From Vandiemenella viatica (Eukaryota > Arthropoda > Insecta > Orthoptera > Morabidae): 64,000 nucleotides of DNA. The notes below the pieces were generated by a model. The model saw only the letters and a list, made by a program, of their open reading frames with translations. It did not search any database and was not told where the DNA came from. Positions 56,983 through 64,000 of the stretch are shown piece after piece (the first letter of the stretch is position 1; each line of letters begins with the position of its first letter). The DNA is taken from positions 68,879,832-68,943,831 of the forward strand of contig JARYHS010013631.1 of NCBI GenBank assembly GCA_031002005.1. Direction: 5' to 3'. The translations under genes were made by a program, and so were the position numbers.

Positions 56983-59900
56983 TTAACTTTCCATATTTTT
57001 TTAAATATGTACAGCATTGAAATATTTGAACTATACTGGTATACATGTTTTTGCAGCAACCTAAGCAGTGCACTGTATATATTTACCAACTAGATACACA
57101 GATAAACGGTATATTTCCTCTTCACACACAAACACTATTTGCAAAACATTCATACACATTCACCTAGGTACAGATTTGTGCCCCCCAGGGTAGGGTCATA
57201 AACGAAATGTCGTCTATATCTGAACCCTGGTCTCGCATTCGTGAGGACGCAGAATTTTAACTTTCCATATTTTTTTTTTTTAAATATGTACAGCATTGAA
57301 ATATTTGAACTATACTGGTATACATGTTTTTGCAGCAACCTAAGCAGTGCACTGTATATATTTACCAACTAGATACACAGATAAACGGTATATTTCCTCT
57401 TCACACACAAACACTATTTGCAAAACATTCATACACATTCACCTAGGTACAGATTTGTGCCCCCCAGGGTAGGGTCATAAACGAAATGTCGTCTATATCT
57501 GAACCCTGGTCTCGCATTCGTGAGGACGCAGAATTTTAACTTTCCATATTTTTTTTTTAAATATGTACAGCATTGAAATATTTGAACTATACTGGTATAC
57601 ATGTTTTTGCAGCAACCTAAGCAGTGCACTGTATATATTTACCAACTAGATACACAGATAAACGGTATATTTCCTCTTCACACACAAACACTATTTGCAA
57701 AACATTCATACACATTCACCTAGGTACAGATTTTGTGCCCCCCAGGGTAGGGTCATAAACGAAATGTCGTCTATATCTGAACCCTGGTCTCGCATTCGTG
57801 AGGACGCAGAATTTTAACTTTCCATAATTTTTTATTTTTTTAAATATATGTACAGCATTGAAATATTTGAACTATACTGGTATACATGTTTTTGCAGCAA
57901 CCTAAGCAGTGCACTGTATATATTTACCAACTAGATACACAGATAAACAGTATATTTCCTCTTCACACACAAACACTATTTGCAAAACATTCATACACAT
58001 TCACCTAGGTACAGATTTGTGCCCCCCAGGGTAGGGTCATAAACGAAATGTCGTCTATATCTGAACCCTGGTCTCGCATTCGTGAGGACGCAGAATTTTA
58101 ACTTTCCATATTTTTTTTTAAATATGTACAGCATTGAAATATTTGAACTATACTGGTATACATGTTTTTGCAGCAACCTAAGCAGTGCACTGTATATATT
58201 TACCAACTAGATACACAGATAAACGGTATATTTCCTCTTCACACACAAACACTATTTGCAAAACATTCATACACATTCACCAAAGTACAGATTTGTGCCC
58301 CCAGGGTAGGGTCATAAACGAAATGTCGTCTATATCTGAACCCTGGTCTCGCATTCGTGAGGACGCAGAATTTTAACTTTCCATATTTTTTTTTAAATAT
58401 GTACAGCATTGAAATATTTGAACTATACTGGTATACATGTTTTTCAGCAACCTAAGCAGTGCACTGTATATATTTACCAACTAGATACACAGATAAACGG
58501 TATATTTCCTCTTCACACACAAACACTATTTGCAAAACATTCATACACATTCACCTAGGTACAGATTTGTGCCCCCCAGGGTAGGGTCATAAACGAAATG
58601 TCGTCTATATCTGAACCCTGGTCTCGCATTCGTGAGGACGCAGAATTTTAACTTTCCATATTTTTTTTTTAAATATGTACAGCATTGAAATATTTGAACT
58701 ATACTGGTATACATGTTTTTGCAGCAACCTAAGCAGTGCACTGTATATATTTACCAACTAGATACACAGATAAACGGTATATTTCCTCTTCACACACAAA
58801 CACTATTTGCAAAACATTCATACACATTCACCTAGGTACAGATTTGTGCCCCCCAGGGTAGGGTCATAAACGAAATGTCGTCTATATCTGAACCCTGGTC
58901 TCGCATTCGTGAGGACGCAGAATTTTAACTTTCCATATTTTTTTTTTAAATATGTACAGCATTGAAATATTTGAACTATACTGGTATACATGTTTTTTTG
59001 CAGCAACCTAAGCAGTGCACTGTATATATTTACCAACTAGATACACAGATAAACGGTATATTTCCTCTTCACACACAAACACTATTTGCAAAACATTCAT
59101 ACCCATTCACCTACGTACAGATTTGTGCCCCCCAGGGTAGGGTCATAAACGAAATGTCGTCTATATCTGAACCCTGGTCTCGCATTCGTGAGGACGCAGA
59201 ATTTTAACTTTCCATATTTTTTTTTTTTAAATATGTACAGCATTGAAATATTTGAACTATACTGGTATACATGTTTTTGCAGCAACCTAAGCAGTGCACT
59301 GTATATATTTACCAACTAGATACACAGATAAACGGTATATTTCCTCTTCACACACAAACACTATTTGCAAAACATTCATACACATTCACCTAGGTACAGA
59401 TTTGTGCCCCCCAGGGTAGGGTCATAAACGAAATGTCGTCTATATCTGAACCCTGGTCTCGCATTCGTGAGGACGCAGAATTTTAACTTTCCATATTTTT
59501 TTTTTTAAATATGTACAGCATTGAAATATTTGAACTATACTGGTATACATGTTTTTGCAGCAACCTAAGCAGTGCACTGTATATATTTACCAACTAGATA
59601 CACAGATAAACGGTATATTTCCTCTTCACACACAAACACTATTTGCAAAACATTCATACACATTCACCTAGGTACAGATTTGTGCCCCCCAGGGTAGGGT
59701 CATAAACGAAATGTCGTCTATATCTGAACCCTGGTCTCGCATTCGTGAGGACGCAGAATTTTAACTTTCCATATTTTTTTTTTAAATATGTACAGCATTG
59801 AAATATTTGAACTATACTGGTATACATGTTTTTGCAGCAACCTAAGCAGTGCACTGTATATATTTACCAACTAGATACACAGATAAACGGTATATTTCCT

Positions 59901-59990
59901 CTTCACACACAAACACTATTTGCAAAACATTCATACACATTCACCTAGGTACAGATTTGTGCCCCCAGGGTGGGGTCTTGCACTGCCTGA
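56983..59990. repeat. 278-bp tandem repeat, right arm, about 11 copies
   Basis: The marker GTGCCCCCCAGGGTAGGG (with small variations) recurs at about 57179, 57459, 57737, 58020, 58296, 58569, 58848, 59127, 59406, 59683 and 59961. Units are nearly identical and differ mainly in the length of a T-run and a C-run. Each contains CTGGTCTCGCATTCGTGAGG, like the SINE head, followed by ACGCAGAATTTTAAC. Many parallel open frames of 62-81 codons here are repeat artefacts. Confidence 0.95.
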
Positions 59991-60376
59991 AATATTACGT
60001 AATCCCCGCGACGATCCCGCCGCGTAGCCTCATTAGCATATTATTCCCATTTATGATCTGAGGCGAACACCTGCGCGGCACGTGCGTCCGCTGCGACGGG
60101 GGCGGGGGCGGGAATGACCACAAACTGACCACAAGTTGGCGCCGGCCCGCCTTCGATATGTCACACCACAAGAATGTAATACTAAAGTGAATATTGTACT
60201 GTAATTAAGGTTTAAAAAATAATAAAGCCATTTAGACGATTTGGTCACACGACACTCATTAGAATACGATTTATGACCAGTAACAACGTGGCACGTGGCC
60301 TTCTTGACAGCTTGATGACTAGAGCGCACACCTGCGTGGCACGTGGCCAGGCGCACACCTGCGCGACGTGGGTGGT
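59991..60376. repeat. Sub-terminal motif cluster at right arm end
   Basis: It mirrors 40336-40735 but the last 80 bp diverge. The right end has ATGACTAGAGCGCACACCTG where the left has an AACACCTGTCATC context, while the outermost 22 bp match again. CACGTG and CTCATTAG/ATTTATG motifs are present in inverted form. Confidence 0.6.
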
Positions 60377-60449
60377 CCTGAGCTCACTCGCCCTCCCATA
60401 AGGAATACATGGGGTGTTTTGGTCCGGGGTATGAGCTCACTCGCCCCTT
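60377..60449. other. Right flank with short direct repeat
   Basis: GAGCTCACTCGCCC occurs at about 60380 and again at about 60434. This lies between the arm and the Tc1 relic and belongs to neither by inspection. Confidence 0.5.
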
Positions 60450-61153
60450 ATCACACTACTAAGGTGAAACCACGTCCAAACGTGGAGGGGTTAGGAGGCC
60501 AACCCTCATTACAAATGTCGGACGTCGTAGCCTGCGCATACTGGTAAAACAGGACAGGCGGCGAACTGTGGCGGGACTAACATCAGACTTTAATGCTGGG
60601 CAGATTACAAGTGTGTCTGGACACACAGTGCACCGAACACTCCTAACGATGGGCCTCCGCAGCCGACGACCCATGAATGTGCCAATATTAACACCACGCT
60701 ATCGGCAACTACGATTGAAAAAGGCACGTGACCATCGTCACTGGGCAGGGCAGAGACAAGCTGGCGGCGGCTCAATTATGTTCTTGGGAACATTCACGTG
60801 GGCTTCCATGGATCCAGTGGAGCTCGTGCAAAGCATCATGACGGCCAGTTCACACACTGGTTGCAGACCACGTATACCCCTTCATGACGACCATGTTTCC
60901 CAATGTCAGTGGAATTTTTCAACAAGATAATGCTTCATGTTACAAGGCCAGGAGTGTGGTTGAGTAGTTCGAGGAATACAGTGGCGAGTTGAAATTGATG
61001 TGCCGGCCCCCCAACTAGCCAGATCTGAACCCGATCGAACACATCTGGGATGTGATTGAAAACGTGGCATCAGAGCTCATTGCCCCCCTCCCCGGAATTT
61101 ACGGCGGACATACCGGCTATTAGGTAGGTGGTCATAATATTGATCAGCGTATG
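60450..61153 (+). mobile_element. Tc1-family transposon, deleted
   Basis: The right end carries the Tc1-type terminus (reverse complement CGCTGATCAATATTATGACC, then ACCTACC) next to a TA. No matching left terminus is found, so the 5' end is lost or was replaced at the junction with the palindrome. Confidence 0.75.
60487..61100 (+). pseudogene. Tc1 transposase with internal deletion
   Basis: The first part is open with RSLRILVKQDRRRTVAGLTS, VSGHTVHRTLLTMGLRSRRP and a KKARDHRHW block, the normal second helix-turn-helix region. It then jumps directly to GGGSIMFLGTFTW, omitting about 50 residues that normally contain the first catalytic Asp. FQQDNAS (second Asp) and, after a shift, DLNPIEHIWDVIENVASE (Glu of DD34E) follow. 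Additional stops break the 3' half. It is clearly inactive. Confidence 0.85.
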
Positions 61154-62178
61154 ATTCTATGGTATTTCGGCTGAAGTCGAATAGTGTCGATCAACTCAGA
61201 ACAGATACTAGCTATTCGCTCATCTAATACCTGTCTCATGAAAGATCCTTAGTTCTTTTTTTGTCATAATTCTCTCGACTGGTGTGATCCAATACTTCAC
61301 CTCCCCTCTGTTAACAATATTTCATATCTAAGTTTGTCTTCCTCTACAGTTCCTTTTTTCTTGTACCATATTTAACAATACTTGTATATCAAACTCTTAC
61401 CACTATATTGTCTGCACTTTCTGTAGAAATCTTCCACAATCTCTTTCATCTTCACCATATCCATAACACGTTCATGCCTTACTTTATACATCCATTTATT
61501 TGTCAACATCCCCCTACAACACTACGTTTCGAAGATTTTCCAGAAATTCAGATTTTACTTCAAAAAATTCAAACATCACTTTCAAAACGCGCAATGCTAC
61601 GACGATGATGTAATAACAGGCTTGAAAGGACCGTATGAAAGGATATTTTGTCTTATGCCTCTAGTCTCGTCGACATCGTTGTCATTAGAGGTGAGAAAGG
61701 CTTGTGGGAAGTTTTTTCAAATGACACATTGTATCATCTTCAGACCTTACCATACTGGCTCTTTCATCTTTAGCATCAGCCAACCCATTTTAATTAATGC
61801 TTTTTCGTCATTAACATACATTTTTATTCTGGTTTCAACTTAAGATTATTAGATTACACGAAATTCACGAATGCCATATAGGCCCATATTATTCTTGTTT
61901 TTCCTTGTTTCCCAGCATAACGTTAATTATTATTTCTCTTGTACCAAATTTTCCCGAAAGTCAGATTGGTTTTCATCTAACATCTCTTCCACTTTTATGT
62001 TTTTCTGCGTACTAACGCGCTGAATAATTCTGAACTTTATGAGTTTGATCACTTAGCAAATTACCCTTAAACAAGGAGTTAATACAGGCAGCTACCTCGT
62101 TCTTGACATCAAGGTCATGAAATACTATGAAGGTGTCAGTGTAAATGTCGATATTTGAAAACTAGTCTTGAAAACTAA
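61154..62178. other. AT-rich; one SINE tail fragment at 61647-61697
   Basis: On the minus strand 61697-61647 reads CTCTAATGACAACGATGTCG, then ACGAGACT and GGCATAAGAC, matching the SINE tail only. The remainder has no recognisable feature. Confidence 0.5.
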
Positions 62179-62538
62179 GGGGACATCCATAAATTACGTG
62201 AGGTGTTTTTCCGGATTTGCGGAACCCCCCCCCTTTTCTCGTGAGACTTCGTGAGATCTGGTCCGACCCCCCCCCCCACTCTGGTGAGATCTGGTCCGTA
62301 GGACTCCCCCCCCCCCTTTTCTAGAAATCACCATTTTTTTTTTTTTTTTTAGGTCTCACCCTTCCATTTCTACGAAATACCGCCCTAAAATCGACTTTCG
62401 CGTGTTTTGTAGACTTTTTTTAGGTTTACAGTCCACCTCACATGAGATTTCCGTTGACCCCCCCTCCCCCTTGGTGAGATTTCGCCGGACCTTTCCCCCC
62501 CCCCCCTATTTCACCTCACGTAATTTATGGACGCCCCC
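62179..62538. mobile_element. MITE with GTCCATAAATTACGT ends, copy 4
   Basis: The left end GGGGACATCCATAAATTACG and right end in reverse complement GGGGGCGTCCATAAATTACG are inverted over at least 28 bp including GTGAGGTG. TAA flanks both sides (62176-62178, 62539-62541). The interior has at least five C tracts and poly(T). It is the best-preserved member of the family and defines the termini. Confidence 0.8.
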
Positions 62539-62890
62539 TAATGAAAAAACCTTTCAGCTCTCGATACAGAGGTAAGTAAAATGTGCGCGTCTATATCACA
62601 CTGATCAACGCCCACTGACCAAGTACAGTGAAGCATGATGTTAACTAATGAGAAGGCCTGTCATTGGACACGGAACACAGCAGCGGCGTGTATCTGCATC
62701 GCCCGGTCCATTAAGTCGTTATGGCTAAAACGCAGAGCTAATAGAAACTCTCTTAGAATACAAAGCGCAGAACTATATAGTGCTGTCTTTGGCTTTTAAG
62801 GCAACAAAGTTATCACTGGCACCTTGGTGCTCTTGTACAATACTCCACTGACATACATCGACATGGTAGCATTGTAAATAACATCTGTTG
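62539..62890. other. No recognised feature
   Basis: Mixed composition with no open frame of note. Confidence 0.5.
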
Positions 62891-63118
62891 CCCTTTCTTT
62901 TTCTTAGGACTTTACACCTCGCCGATGTTGAGGTCATTCGAGGCGGGAGAGAATTGAGGACAGATAACGGGAAAAAAAAATTGTAATGGCATTTCGAAAG
63001 AACCATCCCAGCATTCACCTCGGGTAATTCCGGGTAGTCATGGAAATTTGAAATAGAGATGGTTGGACGGGAATTTGAACTTCCTCCTGGAAGTGAGGCC
63101 CGATCGTCATCGGTAAAC
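62891..63118 (-). mobile_element. SINE copy
   Basis: On the minus strand it reads CTCACTTCCAGGAGGAAGTT, CAAATTCCCGTCCAACCATC, then CATGACTACCCGGAATTACC, GGTGAATGCTGGGATGGTTC and CCTCGAATGACCTCAACATC, ending GGCGAGGTGTAAAGTCC and an A-rich tail. Box B is weakened. Confidence 0.75.
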
Positions 63119-64000
63119 AAACAGGCACTGATGAAGAGACGACATCTTGTTCAGACCATTCTCCATCACTGCTGCCACCTTGTTTCGGTAGATTTGTCTA
63201 AGAAGTCGTCTCACCATGAGAACTAAGCTACTAAACACCTCGTCATCCGAACTTGAGACTATTTACAATCTGATATCTATTTAGGCCAGCCGCCTAAGTG
63301 TCGCCAAAATAATATTTGGACATGCGCCGACCGCTCAGCCAACCAGAGCGCTTGGTTGTGTAAACAAAGTGCACCAGAACACCCCGATAAATCTACTGAC
63401 TGAGAATGGGGATTTCCTGCAATGTATCTCAGCACTTTATTTCAAAATAGGCTCAGTGGCAATGGGCACCCGTTTCTATAAGAATCCTTGGTAGGGGCTT
63501 ACTCCAGCTTACATGAGCTCTACGATTCAGCAGTAAATTAGGTTTAGAAACATTGAAGGGAGTAGAAGAAATAGTGAAAATATTTCAGAATTTCATCAAC
63601 ATTACTACGTGGTTGTGAGAATACCTTTTTCTATGCTTTAAAAAATCACTGAAGAAATTAATATTCGGCATGGCTGTAAAATATCCTCAATTCATACGAA
63701 GAAATACCAACTTTCACTGTATAGACTGTCTCACAGGATAACCATTTGTACATATTCGCAATAGTTCTGTATCGACCAGTAGTTTTTAATACTGAAGCAG
63801 TTATTACTTTTAAATGTTTCAAGAGTTTTCATAACATTTAAATCGCCTTCTGCACTATATTCCACACATTAATCTAAATCATACGTTCCCTAGGCTGTAA
63901 ACGAAAAGATGATAATGGTTCTTCACTTATATTGGGTGATACGGAATGAAAAAAAAATATTTATCCTTTTTAATATTACTAACACATCTCATTGGTTGTA
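63119..64000. other. No recognised feature
   Basis: AT-rich DNA to the end of the window, without motifs or repeat ends. Confidence 0.5.

Larger units (their letters stand above)
40336..60376. repeat. Giant palindrome with protease-bearing arms
   Basis: The left arm 40336-45915 and right arm 45973-60376 are inverted copies meeting at a 57-bp spacer. Identity is high: aligned stretches of hundreds of bases differ at only a few sites. Examples are a TTATGTTT/TTAGTTTT change, an A-run of 14 against 15, and AACCCACC against ACACCCACC near the centre. The arms differ in length because the right holds nine extra 278-bp repeats and a 6.3-kb LTR element. Each arm carries one adenain-like protease, SINE pieces, a 593-bp duplication and a LINE scrap. 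The outermost 80 bp diverge. It is probably a palindromic derivative of a large DNA transposon. Confidence 0.9.

Noticed and set aside
57150..59854. Series of 62-81 codon frames starting MVNIYSALLRLL or MHCLGCCKNM
   Set aside because: They repeat once per 278-bp unit, show frame changes with T-run length, and match no family.
56983..59990. CRISPR-like array
   Set aside because: Units are contiguous 278-bp tandem copies without unique spacers, in a eukaryotic context.
40336..60376. Complete Polinton/Maverick element
   Set aside because: Only the protease is found. There is no polymerase B, integrase, packaging ATPase or capsid motif, and no 6-bp duplication at the ends.
40336..60376. Palindrome as a pure assembly artefact
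   Set aside because: The one-sided LTR insertion with its own duplication, the repeat-number difference and scattered substitutions are hard to obtain from a mis-joined single copy, though read evidence is still needed.

Overview
This is non-coding, repeat-packed eukaryotic DNA. It is most likely arthropod and probably insect, judged from the transposon families: Tc1/mariner, hAT and pogo relics, LINEs with an RNase H domain, a tRNA-headed SINE in many copies, and a Polinton/adenovirus-type protease. Single-copy host genes cannot be shown; the only unexplained long open frame is at 176-727 (minus). One assembly gap of exactly 1000 N lies at 35580-36579. No rRNA, functional tRNA or CRISPR array is visible.

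Left part (1-28 kb): mostly AT-rich background with dispersed elements. These include a hAT nested inside another hAT with 8-bp target duplications around both (2357-4299), a MITE family with GTCCATAAATTACGT-like ends and C-rich interiors (four copies in the window), many SINE copies, a further hAT MITE (19444-20075), a pogo relic and a Jockey-like gag relic. A complete non-LTR retrotransposon at 14451-18709 has one intact 1229-codon frame (endonuclease, reverse transcriptase, RNase H), a poly(A) tail and an 11-13 bp target duplication. One SINE (20747-21375) has had its internal 13-bp segment amplified about 34 times.

Middle part (28-40 kb): a second, 5'-truncated LINE (28427-33609) with a 12-bp target duplication, a broken gag and a broken ORF2. 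Its 3' end carries a ladder of hairpins with unlike stems but nearly the same nine-base loop. Next come a LINE fragment, the gap, a mariner relic, a GC-rich stretch with a perfect 17-bp hairpin, and a hAT MITE.

Right part (40-60 kb): the dominant structure is a near-perfect palindrome, 40336-60376, whose arms meet at a 57-bp spacer (45916-45972). Each arm carries one adenain-like cysteine protease (C5 family), SINE fragments, a 593-bp duplication and a 278-bp tandem repeat present in 2 copies on the left and 11 on the right. The right arm alone was hit by a 6.3-kb LTR element (46607-52933) with a clean 4-bp duplication, near-identical LTRs, a primer-binding-like site and a polypurine tract, but no recognisable gag or pol. 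This insertion and the repeat-number difference show that the arms are not simply one read copied twice. A deleted Tc1 transposase lies just beyond the right arm.

The genes do not form a pathway. They are mobile-element genes at different stages of decay, layered so that relative ages can be read from the nesting.
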